Source of the DNA: Actinomycetota bacterium | GTDB lineage: Bacteria > Actinomycetota > Thermoleophilia > Solirubrobacterales > Solirubrobacteraceae | Assembly: GCA_903970315.1 (NCBI GenBank) | Contig: CAJCIJ010000099.1 | Coordinates: 1-7,383, forward strand | Direction of reading: 5' to 3' | Length of the DNA stretch: 7,383 bases | Part shown: piece after piece, positions 1 to 6,143 of the stretch | Layout: every line of letters starts with the position of its first letter | How positions within the stretch are numbered: position 1 is the stretch's first letter | The notes under the pieces: generated by a model | Database searches by the model: none | What the model was told of the DNA's origin: nothing | Seen by the model: only the letters and a program-made list of their open reading frames with translations | Translations under genes and position numbers: made by a program

Positions 1-484
1 TGATCTCAACCCGGTTGATGCGGATCCCCCATTTGCCGGTAGCCTCGTCGAGCACCGTGCGCAACTCGTTGTTGACGTTCTCACGGGCCGTCAGCGTGGC
101 CTCCAGGGTGAGCCCGCCGATCACGTTGCGCAGCGTGGTCATCGTCAGCTGCTCGATCGCCTGCAGGGGGCTGGCCACCTCATAGGTGGCCGAGCGCGGC
201 TCGGTGATCGTGAAGTAGAGCACCGTCTCGATCGCCACCACCACGTTGTCGTCGGTGATCACCGACTGAGGCGAGAAGTTCACGACCTGCTCTCGCAGGT
301 CCACGAGGGGCCGCACGCGTTCGATGAACGGCGTCACAATCGCCAACCCGGGCGAGAGCGTGCGGTGGTAGCGGCCCAGGCGCTCGACGACCCCAGCCCG
401 CGCCTGCGGCACGATGCGAATCGAGCGCGAGGCGATGACCAGCGCGAACACAACGACCACAGCGACGACGATCAGCGTGACCAT
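1..484 (-). CDS. SPFH/Band 7 (stomatin/slipin-type) membrane protein, 3'-truncated by the window edge
   Basis: The first 161 residues are visible and the reading frame is still open at base 1. An N-terminal hydrophobic anchor (about residues 3-18) is followed by a typical stomatin-like SPFH domain. Recognisable blocks are GVVERLGRYHRTLSPGL (31-47), PFIERVRPLVDLREQ (52-66), SVITDDNVVV (74-83), the TTLRNVIGG block (116-124) and WGIRINRVEI (152-161). Proteins of this family oligomerise on the inner membrane, organise membrane microdomains and often bind proteases. The ATG start is well supported: a strong AAAGGAG lies 5 nt upstream and the anchor begins immediately. It follows the NfeD gene by 12 nt, and NfeD is the standard partner of slipins, so a shared role in membrane quality control or microdomain organisation is likely but inferred. 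The missing C-terminal part would hold the coiled coil. Confidence 0.93.
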   Translation of the reverse strand, partial: MVTLIVVAVVVVFALVIASRSIRIVPQARAGVVERLGRYHRTLSPGLAIVTPFIERVRPLVDLREQVVNFSPQSVITDDNVVVAIETVLYFTITEPRSATYEVASPLQAIEQLTMTTLRNVIGGLTLEATLTARENVNNELRTVLDEATGKWGIRINRVEI

Positions 485-489
485 TACGT

Positions 490-496
490 CTCCTTT
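490..496 (-). promoter_or_regulatory. Strong Shine-Dalgarno site for the SPFH gene
   Basis: AAAGGAG on the minus strand sits directly after the NfeD stop codon (TAG, 499-497) and 5 nt before the ATG at 484. It is the clearest ribosome binding site in the window and fixes the SPFH start. Most other genes here have weak or no such site. Confidence 0.8.
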
Positions 497-928
497 CTAG
501 CGGACAACCAACGCGGTGGCGCCGCGGATCTCGACGACCTCGACCCGTTCGCCGGTGTCGATGACCTCGTCTTCGTCGTAGCTTCGGGCGGTCCAGATCT
601 CGCCGTCGATCTTGACGCAGCCGACCCCCTCCTGGTTGGCGATGCGCTCCAGTACCACGGCTCGCTTGCCGACCAAGGCGGCGGCGCCGGTGCGTATCGC
701 GGGTGGCATGTGACGATGACGCCGAGCCACAGGTCTCAGCGCGCCGAGGGCAAGCAGTGAACCGGCGGCGAACACGAGCGCTGCGCCCCCGGTACCGGCG
801 CCCACCAGGCTGACAACCCCGGCCAGCAGAGCCCCCGCGGCAAATGGCGCCAGATAGAAGGCGCCCGTGTGCAGCTCACCCCACCCGAGCAGACCTGCCG
901 CGACTACCCAGACGATCCATTGACCCAT
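497..928 (-). CDS. Short NfeD-family membrane protein with C-terminal OB-fold
   Basis: This 143-residue protein has three predicted hydrophobic segments (about 3-18, 24-43 and 48-66), then an Arg/His-rich turn (69-73) and a soluble beta-rich domain (about 80-143). The soluble part matches the NfeD OB-fold: TGAAALVGKRAVV (80-92), the GEIWTARS motif (109-116) and ERVEVVEIRGATALVVR at the end. The length fits the short NfeD form that lacks the ClpP-like serine protease domain. NfeD proteins pair with stomatin/flotillin-like SPFH proteins, and one is encoded 12 nt downstream. The OB-fold is thought to dock on the SPFH partner. The ATG start is 11 nt after the smc stop; the preceding GTGAG is only a weak ribosome site, so coupling to smc translation is plausible. 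No catalytic residues are seen, so a scaffold role is more likely than an enzyme. Confidence 0.9.
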   Translation of the reverse strand: MGQWIVWVVAAGLLGWGELHTGAFYLAPFAAGALLAGVVSLVGAGTGGAALVFAAGSLLALGALRPVARRHRHMPPAIRTGAAALVGKRAVVLERIANQEGVGCVKIDGEIWTARSYDEDEVIDTGERVEVVEIRGATALVVR

Positions 929-939
929 CTCACATCAGG

Positions 940-3789
940 TTACAGGCTCCCCACGGCTTGAAGGTCGGGAACGTCGGTGCTATCCCCAACGGGCTCGGGC
1001 GCGCCCAGGCGGCGCGAAAGCACACGCGAGACACCGTCGGCGCCCATGGACACGCCGTAGAGCCAGTTGGCGGCATCCATGGTGCGCTTCTGATGTGTGA
1101 TGACGATGAACTGGGCCCGGTCGGCACACCGGCGCAACAACGCAAGGAACCGTTCGAGGTTCAGATCGTCCAGCGCCGCCTCGACCTCGTCCAAGACATA
1201 GAACGGCGCGGGATGCGCCAGAAAGAGCGCAAAGAGGAAGGCAAGGGCGGTCATCGACTTCTCCCCCCCGGAGAGCAGCGACAGACGCCGCGCAGACTTG
1301 CCCGCCGGGGTGACCTCGATCTCGACCCCAAGCAGCCGCTCGACCGGCGCGGCCGGCTCGTCGGTCTCGTCATCGATGGCGGTCTCACCCAGCCCCTGCT
1401 CGGCGGCCGACCCGGACCCGTCCACGGTTGCCGGCTCAGGGGCCACGGTGACGTTCCCGAGCACGGGACTGGGTGCCGGATCTTCCTCGACCAGGCGCAG
1501 ACGACCCGAACCACCGGGAAAGACCTCTCCAATCACCTCGGCGAAGTTGGCCGAGACCCTCTCGAACGTCTCCTGGAAGCTCTCGCGGATGTGGCGGTCT
1601 GTCTCGCGTATCACCGACCGCAGCTCGCGCAGCGCCAACTCGAGATCCTCGCGTCGGACCGACAGCTCCTGTACGTGCGCTTGAGCCTCGGCGTATTCAA
1701 TCTGGGCGAGCGGATTGACGGGGCCAAGCTGCTCGCGCCGGCGCTCCAGCCGCAGCACCCGCGCGCGCAGCGCCTGCACCTGATCCTCGTCAAGCGGCTC
1801 TTCGTGCTGCTCGGTCGCGGTCGCAGCCGGTAGCTTCAGCCGTCCGGCAAGCTCTGCGATCTCGGCCTCGGCCTCGGCCAGCCGGTCGGCGCTGCGTTGG
1901 AGTGCCACCTCGGCTTCTGTCACGCGCTCGCCGATGGCACGGAGCTGGCCCTGGACCTCGGCCTCCTGGGCGGCGCAAGCGCTCAGCTGCGCGGCAAGCT
2001 CGTCGCCCGCGCCACGGTCGCGGGCCAGCTCGGCCTCCAGCGTGCCGATGTGCGCCGTTGTGTGGTCGGCGAGGGGGCCAAGCGCCGCCACCAGCCGCTC
2101 GATTGCGGGTACCAGCCGGCGATCGTCGGCCAAGCGACGGCGTAGCCGGCCCACCCGCGCGTCGCGCTCGGCCTGTTCGCCGTGGACGGCCTCCAGCAGC
2201 CGCCTCTCGGCGGCAAGCTCACCCTGCAGCTGGGCACGGGCAACCGCAAGCGGTCCCTGCGGGCCCTGCGCCCGGCGTTGCTCGATCGTCCAGGCAATCC
2301 TCCGCTCGGCTTCGGCGGCCTCGGCGGCGCGCCGCTCCAGGGCGGCGATCGCGTCCCCCGTGTCGTTCCCGGCGCTACGGGCGTTGACCGCCTGGGCAAG
2401 CGCCTTCTCCACGGCCCCACGGGCGACGTGCTCGGCGCTGTCGGCAATCTGGGCCACCGCGCGCTCGCGCTCTGGACCCGGTGGCAGCCGCAGCGCGCGC
2501 CCAACGCCGTCGGCGATCAGCCTGCGGATCTCCGACCAGCTCGTCTGCCACGAGCTGCCCAGCCGCTCGGCGCTGTCGCGCTCGCTGACCCGCTGATCCT
2601 GCGCGCGTGCCCGGTCGAGCTCCGCGCGCACGGCCTCCAGCTCCCGCTGTCGCTCGGCGTGTTGGCGCCCGAGCGCGTCGGCCTGGGCCGATGCCTGTGC
2701 CTGATGTTCTGCCTCAACTCCAGCAAGCTGCTGTTCCAGGCCCGCGACGCGGCGCTCACCCTCGGCCTTTGCCTGGGACCCGCCGCCGGCATCGACCTGC
2801 CCTTGCAGCGCCACGAGCTCAGCCTCATTTGCTGTTATGCGCTGGTCACACGTCGCACGCAGGCTTCGCATCTGCTCGGCGCGCAGGCGCAGTCGTTCCA
2901 GAGCCGCGCGCGCGCCATAGAGACGGTCGCTGAGGGTGTCGTGCTGATCGGCGCGCTCCGTCAGGCCACGCTCGGCCGCGGCGCGTGTGGCCATCACGTC
3001 AGCGAGCCGGCCCTCGGCCTCGACGCGTGCTGCCCGGACCTCCGAGGCGGCGCCCTGGGCGCGCAGGTGCTCGGCTTTGGCCACCGCCCGATCGCTGCGC
3101 GCAAGCTCCAGGCGCGCTTCCAACGTCTGGCGTTCCAGGCGCTCGTGCAGCTCCGCGGCCTGCGCGTGACGTGCCAGCGGGCGCAGACGAGTACGCGCCT
3201 CGCGCTCGACGTCGAGCGCTCGATCGACGTTCTGCTGGGTGCGCTCCAACTTGGACTGCGCTCGGCGTCGGCGCTTGCGGTGCTTGCCCAGCCCGGCCGC
3301 CTCCTCGAGCAAAAGACGCCGGTCGCGCGGCTTTGACGTGACTATCGACTCGATCCGGCCCTGTGAGACGATCGAGTGGGTCTCCTTGCCAAGCCCGGTG
3401 TCCGAGAGCGCCTCGATCACGTCGACCAGACGGCAACGGGCCCCACCGAGCCGGTACTCGCCGTCGCCGGAGCGCTCCAGGCGGCGGAGGATCGAGATCT
3501 CGGCACTGGGCATGTCCATAGTGCCGTCTCCGTTATCGAGCACCAGCTCGACCTCGGCGGCGCTGCGGGCCTGGACGCCGGGACCGCCCCCGAAGATCAC
3601 ATCCTGCATCGACGAGCCGCGCACGGCCAAGGACGACTGCTCGCCAAGCGCCCACAGGACGGCATCGGTGATGTTGGACTTGCCCGAGCCGTTGGGGCCG
3701 ACAACCACGCTGATGCCGGGGCCGAACTCCAGCCGCGTGCGCTCGGGGAACGACTTGAAGCCCTTGAGTGTGAGCGACTTCAGATACAC
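940..3789 (-). CDS. smc: Chromosome segregation ATPase SMC, short form with atypical hinge
   Basis: SMC forms a two-armed ATPase that, with ScpA and ScpB, compacts and separates chromosomes. ATPase motifs are complete. Walker A GPNGSGKS is at 31-38, the R-loop arginine at R57, the Q-loop glutamine at Q143, signature LLSGGEK at 838-844, Walker B and D-loop YVLDEVEAALDD at 864-875, and the switch histidine at H899. The LGPVNPL block after the C-terminal arm is at 688-694. Two Arg/Glu/Ala-rich coiled-coil arms (about 170-405 and 480-745) flank a short non-heptad centre (411-478). Total length is 949 residues against roughly 1,170-1,190 for typical bacterial SMC, and the usual glycine-rich hinge of about 150 residues is not recognisable. 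About 50 extra acidic residues sit in the C-terminal head (767-820). The GTG start, 13 nt after rnc, gives the expected MYLKSLTLKGFKSF opening. Downstream are nfeD and an SPFH gene. Confidence 0.96.
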   Translation of the reverse strand: MYLKSLTLKGFKSFPERTRLEFGPGISVVVGPNGSGKSNITDAVLWALGEQSSLAVRGSSMQDVIFGGGPGVQARSAAEVELVLDNGDGTMDMPSAEISILRRLERSGDGEYRLGGARCRLVDVIEALSDTGLGKETHSIVSQGRIESIVTSKPRDRRLLLEEAAGLGKHRKRRRRAQSKLERTQQNVDRALDVEREARTRLRPLARHAQAAELHERLERQTLEARLELARSDRAVAKAEHLRAQGAASEVRAARVEAEGRLADVMATRAAAERGLTERADQHDTLSDRLYGARAALERLRLRAEQMRSLRATCDQRITANEAELVALQGQVDAGGGSQAKAEGERRVAGLEQQLAGVEAEHQAQASAQADALGRQHAERQRELEAVRAELDRARAQDQRVSERDSAERLGSSWQTSWSEIRRLIADGVGRALRLPPGPERERAVAQIADSAEHVARGAVEKALAQAVNARSAGNDTGDAIAALERRAAEAAEAERRIAWTIEQRRAQGPQGPLAVARAQLQGELAAERRLLEAVHGEQAERDARVGRLRRRLADDRRLVPAIERLVAALGPLADHTTAHIGTLEAELARDRGAGDELAAQLSACAAQEAEVQGQLRAIGERVTEAEVALQRSADRLAEAEAEIAELAGRLKLPAATATEQHEEPLDEDQVQALRARVLRLERRREQLGPVNPLAQIEYAEAQAHVQELSVRREDLELALRELRSVIRETDRHIRESFQETFERVSANFAEVIGEVFPGGSGRLRLVEEDPAPSPVLGNVTVAPEPATVDGSGSAAEQGLGETAIDDETDEPAAPVERLLGVEIEVTPAGKSARRLSLLSGGEKSMTALAFLFALFLAHPAPFYVLDEVEAALDDLNLERFLALLRRCADRAQFIVITHQKRTMDAANWLYGVSMGADGVSRVLSRRLGAPEPVGDSTDVPDLQAVGSL
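1330..1491 (-). other. Acidic, Pro/Ala-rich insertion in the SMC C-terminal head
   Basis: Residues 767-820 of SMC lie between the FPGG..LRL strand (757-766) and the GVEIEVTPAGK strand (821-831). In typical SMC proteins the two strands are joined by around ten residues. Here the linker is about 54 residues, rich in Asp, Glu, Pro, Ala and Gly, and looks disordered. It would project from the head near the ATPase signature motif. The codons stay in frame and base composition resembles the rest of the gene, so it is not a recent inserted element. Confidence 0.7.
2356..2559 (-). other. Non-canonical central (hinge-position) segment of SMC
   Basis: Residues 411-478 form the only break in coiled-coil pattern near the middle of the protein, so this is where a hinge should be. 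The segment starts with a Trp-containing stretch (GSSWQTSWSEIRRL), continues with an LPPGPE turn (435-440) and an Ala-rich probable helix (451-470), and ends in a Gly/Asn/Asp turn (474-479). It has none of the conserved glycine-rich dimer-interface blocks of SMC hinges. There are no cysteines between C314 and C605, so it is not a Rad50-type zinc hook. Its position midway between the arms suggests a replacement dimerisation element, which is inference. Confidence 0.6.
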
Positions 3790-3802
3790 CGCTGCCCGCC
3801 CG

Positions 3803-4552
3803 TCACGGCTTCAGACGCTCCATCGCCGCTCGCGCAGCCTCTTGCTCGGCGCGCTTCTTGCTGGCGCCGCAACCGCTGCCCAGAAGATCGTCGCCGGTGG
3901 ACACCGTGACCTCGAATGTCCGTTTGTGCGGAGGGCCCTGTTCGCGGACCACGCGGTAGCCGGCATGCCCGCCGCGCGCCGCCAACAACTCCTGCAGGGC
4001 AGACTTGAAATCGACGGGGTGTTGAAGGGCTGCCTCGATCTGATCGCTAAACGCCGCCACGACGGCATGCGCGGTGACCTCGTAGCCGTTTTGCAGATAG
4101 CAGGCCCCTATCACCGCCTCCATGACCGATGCGAGCACGCGCTCGGTCTCCAGTAGCAGGCCCACCTCGGGCGAGTTGGCGGGCGGGGCAGCTTGGCGCA
4201 GCCGCTCGGGCACACCGAGCCGCTCAGCCACCTCCCGGCAGGCGGCGCCGGAGACGACCTGGGCGCGGATCTTGGTCATCCTTCCCGGCCCGAAGCGGTC
4301 GGCTTCCAGGCGCGGGTAGAGGTGGGAAGTGATCGCCAGCCCCAGGACGCTGTCACCGAGAAACGCCAGCCGCTCGTAGGTGTCCGATCGCCGCTCGGTC
4401 CACGAGGCGTGGGTGAACACCTGCCGCGAGAGCTGGTCGGGCAGCGCATCCAGCAGCGCGTCCAGCTCCTGCGTGACGGGATCCTTGCCGGCGCTCACTG
4501 CCGGTGGCTCATCGGCGCCGGCGACAGCGTGTCCGCTCGTGAGCAGGGTCAT
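3803..4552 (-). CDS. rnc: Ribonuclease III family protein with altered active-site residues
   Basis: RNase III cuts double-stranded RNA, including the precursor of 16S and 23S rRNA. The 249-residue protein has the usual layout: nuclease domain (about 26-172) and a C-terminal double-stranded RNA binding domain (about 181-249). The latter shows FKSALQELL (182-190), the GPPHKRTFEV block (206-215) and GCGASKKRAEQEAA (227-240). The nuclease signature reads YERLAFLGDSVLGL (59-72), where the family normally has ERLEFLGD; the second glutamate is A63. The later block reads LASVMEAVIGA (140-150) instead of LADxxEAxIGA, so an aspartate is S142. The glutamate expected before GxLxKxRA is P89. E60, D67 and E145 remain. 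The first 25 residues extend beyond the family core. The ATG overlaps the acpP stop by one base, indicating translational coupling. Identity is firm; normal catalytic activity is not. Confidence 0.92.
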   Translation of the reverse strand: MTLLTSGHAVAGADEPPAVSAGKDPVTQELDALLDALPDQLSRQVFTHASWTERRSDTYERLAFLGDSVLGLAITSHLYPRLEADRFGPGRMTKIRAQVVSGAACREVAERLGVPERLRQAAPPANSPEVGLLLETERVLASVMEAVIGACYLQNGYEVTAHAVVAAFSDQIEAALQHPVDFKSALQELLAARGGHAGYRVVREQGPPHKRTFEVTVSTGDDLLGSGCGASKKRAEQEAARAAMERLKP

Positions 4553-4809
4553 CAGGCCTGTCCGTTGTGGGCGAGGACGTAGTCCACCGCCTGTCCCACC
4601 GTGAGGATCTCGGCGGCCTGCTCGTCGGGGATGCGCACTGCATAGGTGTCCTCGAGCTCCTGCACAAGCGTGTAGAGGTCCAGCGAATCCGCCTCGAGGT
4701 CCTCGCGAAAGCGCGTACCCTCCTCGATCTGCTCGGGCTCCACGTCGAGCTCGTCGGCCAGATGGGCGCGGACCAGCGCGAACACCTCCTCACGGGACTG
4801 CATCTGCAT
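4552..4809 (-). CDS. acpP: Acyl carrier protein
   Basis: This 85-residue acidic protein is the carrier for acyl chains in fatty acid synthesis. It carries the chain on a phosphopantetheine arm attached to Ser42 in the motif EADSLDL (39-45). The rest fits the four-helix ACP fold: helix I (5-20), the F34-RED-L38 approach to the motif, helix II from 42 to 55, and the IPDEQAAEILTVGQAVDYV block (60-78). Position between plsX and rnc supports a role as the main housekeeping ACP, since PlsX uses acyl-ACP as substrate. The start is the first of two in-frame ATGs (4809 and 4803); the second would remove only two residues. No ribosome binding site is visible and the plsX stop is 5 nt upstream, so translation is probably coupled. 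The stop overlaps the rnc start as TGATG. Confidence 0.93.
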   Translation of the reverse strand: MQMQSREEVFALVRAHLADELDVEPEQIEEGTRFREDLEADSLDLYTLVQELEDTYAVRIPDEQAAEILTVGQAVDYVLAHNGQA

Positions 4810-4814
4810 GCAGG

Positions 4815-5861
4815 CTAACGCGACGCGCGGACGGGCGAGGCCCGTAGCGCCCCCGCTGCGGCAAGTGCCGCATGTGTGCGGCCGACCACGTCGGTGTCGA
4901 CGCCGCGACGGGCACGGAGGATTGCGGCAGTGAAGCCGGGACTGGCAAAACGGCCGTGTGGCACGACCGCCAGCCCGCGCAACCCCAGCAGGTAGGCACC
5001 ACCCTGGGATTCGGGATCGATTGAGGCGCGAAAAGCGCGCAGGGACCGACGCAGCAAGAGGCCACCGACCCGCGCCCGCGCCGACTGCATTGCCGCGTCA
5101 CGGATGGCCGAAAGCACAGTGCTCGACACCCCCTCGATCAGCTTCAGCGAGACGTTGCCGGTCAGACCGTCGGTGACCACCACATCGGCGGCACCATCGG
5201 TCACATCGGTGCCCTCGACGTTGCCCACGAACCGCAACGGGGCCGGGCCGTCGGAACGCTCGGCGAGCATCGCGGTCAACTGCGCGTGCGCGGCCACAAC
5301 GATGTCGCCCCCGCGCTCGGCCTCCTCGCCGTTTGACAGCAGCCCAACGCGCGGCTGTTCGATGCCAAGGACCGCCTGCGCGAAAGCGGCGCCCATGAAC
5401 GCGAACTGCACCAGGTGCTCGGGACGGGCGTGGGCGTTGGCCCCCACGTCGAGCAGGGTCACGGGGGCGGGGCACCCGGGTATGGGCAGCGGCAGAGCCA
5501 GCGCCGGTCGGTGGATGCCGCGCGCGCGCTTGATGTTGAACAGCCCCGCAGCGAGGGCTGCGCCGGTGCCGCCGGCGCACACCAGCGCCTGCGCCTGTCC
5601 GCCGGCGACCGCGCGCGCAGCTGCCACGATCGAGGCGTTGGGATGCTCCCGCACCGCCCTGACGGGGTCAGCGCTCTTGGCGACCGATTCCGGCGCATCG
5701 ACAAGGCGAACTCCGGGCGCCAGCGGCGGGAGCTGGGCGGCGGGCCCGAACAGTAGTACCCGGACCCCCTGCTCGGCCGCGGCGTTGGCGGCTGCGGCAA
5801 CCTCGGCGGGGCCCAGATCGGCGCCGTTGGCGTCGACTGCGACCACCGGTGCGGATTCCAT
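4815..5861 (-). CDS. plsX: Phosphate acyltransferase PlsX
   Basis: PlsX is a peripheral membrane enzyme that converts acyl-ACP and phosphate to acyl-phosphate, the donor used by PlsY to start phospholipid synthesis. The 348-residue protein (usual family size) shows VVAVDANGADLGP (6-18), CAGGTGAALAAGLF (95-108), RPALALPLP (118-126), LLDVGANAHARPEHLVQFA (136-154), RVGLLSNGEE (171-180), FVGNVEGTDV (211-220), VVVTDGLTGNVSLKLIEG (227-244) and GGAYLLGLRG (287-296). The ATG at 5861 was chosen because the family begins a few residues before the VAVDA strand. The frame is open up to 5984, but that part overlaps rpmF and has no PlsX-like sequence. An in-frame GTG at 5888 is an alternative that would add nine residues. 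Upstream rpmF ends 38 nt away; acpP starts 5 nt downstream. The family's SAGNTGA motif is CAGGTGA here. Confidence 0.94.
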   Translation of the reverse strand: MESAPVVAVDANGADLGPAEVAAAANAAAEQGVRVLLFGPAAQLPPLAPGVRLVDAPESVAKSADPVRAVREHPNASIVAAARAVAGGQAQALVCAGGTGAALAAGLFNIKRARGIHRPALALPLPIPGCPAPVTLLDVGANAHARPEHLVQFAFMGAAFAQAVLGIEQPRVGLLSNGEEAERGGDIVVAAHAQLTAMLAERSDGPAPLRFVGNVEGTDVTDGAADVVVTDGLTGNVSLKLIEGVSSTVLSAIRDAAMQSARARVGGLLLRRSLRAFRASIDPESQGGAYLLGLRGLAVVPHGRFASPGFTAAILRARRGVDTDVVGRTHAALAAAGALRASPVRASR

Positions 5862-5870
5862 GAGGCTCTC

Positions 5871-5885
5871 GGCGCTGTCAGCGCC
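5871..5885 (-). repeat. Perfect inverted repeat upstream of plsX
   Basis: GGCGCT-GAC-AGCGCC on the minus strand can form a 6-bp all-matched hairpin with a 3-nt loop. It lies in the 38-nt rpmF-plsX spacer, 9 nt before the plsX ATG, with only a weak GAGAG as ribosome site after it. It could shape rpmF/plsX translation or RNA processing, but a repeat this short in high-GC DNA may also be chance. Confidence 0.35.
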
Positions 5886-5899
5886 CACGGCCGGCGCCC

Positions 5900-6109
5900 T
5901 CAGTCGCGGTCGGGCTCGCCAGGCGTCTCGTGGCCGCTGACAGCGACCACCTCGCGGCCGGCATAGGTCCCGCACACGGGGCACACGCGGTGCCTGAGGC
6001 GAGGGCTGCCGCAGCGCGGGCAGGAGACCAGGCTCGGAGGAGTGATCTTGTGCTGCGCACGGCGCTTTGCCGTGCGGCTGTGCGATTGCTTGCGTTTTGG
6101 AACAGCCAC
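5900..6109 (-). CDS. rpmF: 50S ribosomal protein L32 (zinc-ribbon form)
   Basis: This 69-residue basic protein is a component of the large ribosomal subunit. It opens with the family hallmark MAVPKRKQSHSRTAKRRAQH (1-20) and has two CxxC pairs (C30/C33 and C43/C46), read as CPRCG and CPVCG, so it is the zinc-binding form of L32. The C-terminal tail after residue 58 is acidic (ETPGEPDRD) and slightly longer than in minimal L32 proteins. The start codon is GTG, fixed by the conserved AVPKRK opening. No Shine-Dalgarno sequence precedes it; upstream is the pyrimidine-rich TTCGCCTCT and then GCGCTAGCCT, discussed as a possible promoter. It sits between yceD and plsX, the standard arrangement across many bacterial phyla. 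Confidence 0.97.
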   Translation of the reverse strand: MAVPKRKQSHSRTAKRRAQHKITPPSLVSCPRCGSPRLRHRVCPVCGTYAGREVVAVSGHETPGEPDRD

Positions 6110-6118
6110 AGAGGCGAA

Positions 6119-6128
6119 AGGCTAGCGC
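6119..6128 (-). promoter_or_regulatory. Possible -10 element upstream of rpmF (copy 2 of a 10-base repeat)
   Basis: GCGCTAGCCT in the yceD-rpmF spacer contains TAGCCT, which fits the TANNNT pattern of sigma-70-type -10 boxes. The box ends 9 nt before the rpmF GTG, which would give a leader of only a few bases. No -35 with good spacing was found: TTGACT at the yceD stop is 21 nt away. The same ten bases precede yceD. Confidence 0.3.
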
Positions 6129-6143
6129 AACTGCCGCCGCGCC

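Noticed and set aside
844..1833. A 329-residue plus-strand open frame opposite nfeD and smc
   Set aside because: It lies antisense to well-supported nfeD and smc coding sequence, has low-complexity Arg/Pro/Leu-rich composition and no recognisable domain. Long antisense frames are expected in such GC-rich DNA.
2356..2559. Rad50-type zinc hook in the middle of the SMC-like protein
   Set aside because: There is no cysteine between residues 314 and 605, and the heads have SMC rather than Rad50/SbcC motifs and operon context.
2182..3336. A 384-residue plus-strand open frame opposite the SMC arms
   Set aside because: It mirrors the repetitive coiled-coil codons of smc, shows no family motif and has no plausible promoter or ribosome site.
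3239..4156. A plus-strand open frame spanning the smc-rnc junction
   Set aside because: It is a Ser/Arg-rich shadow of two conserved genes on the other strand, with no recognisable protein features.
5104..5940. A 278-residue plus-strand open frame opposite plsX
   Set aside because: Its composition is almost entirely Ala/Ser/Thr/Arg/Pro and it mirrors the conserved PlsX blocks on the minus strand.
5862..5984. Extending plsX upstream to a start at 5984
   Set aside because: The extra 41 residues overlap the rpmF 3' end, are Arg/Pro-rich and do not resemble the PlsX N-terminus, which starts just before the VAVDA strand.
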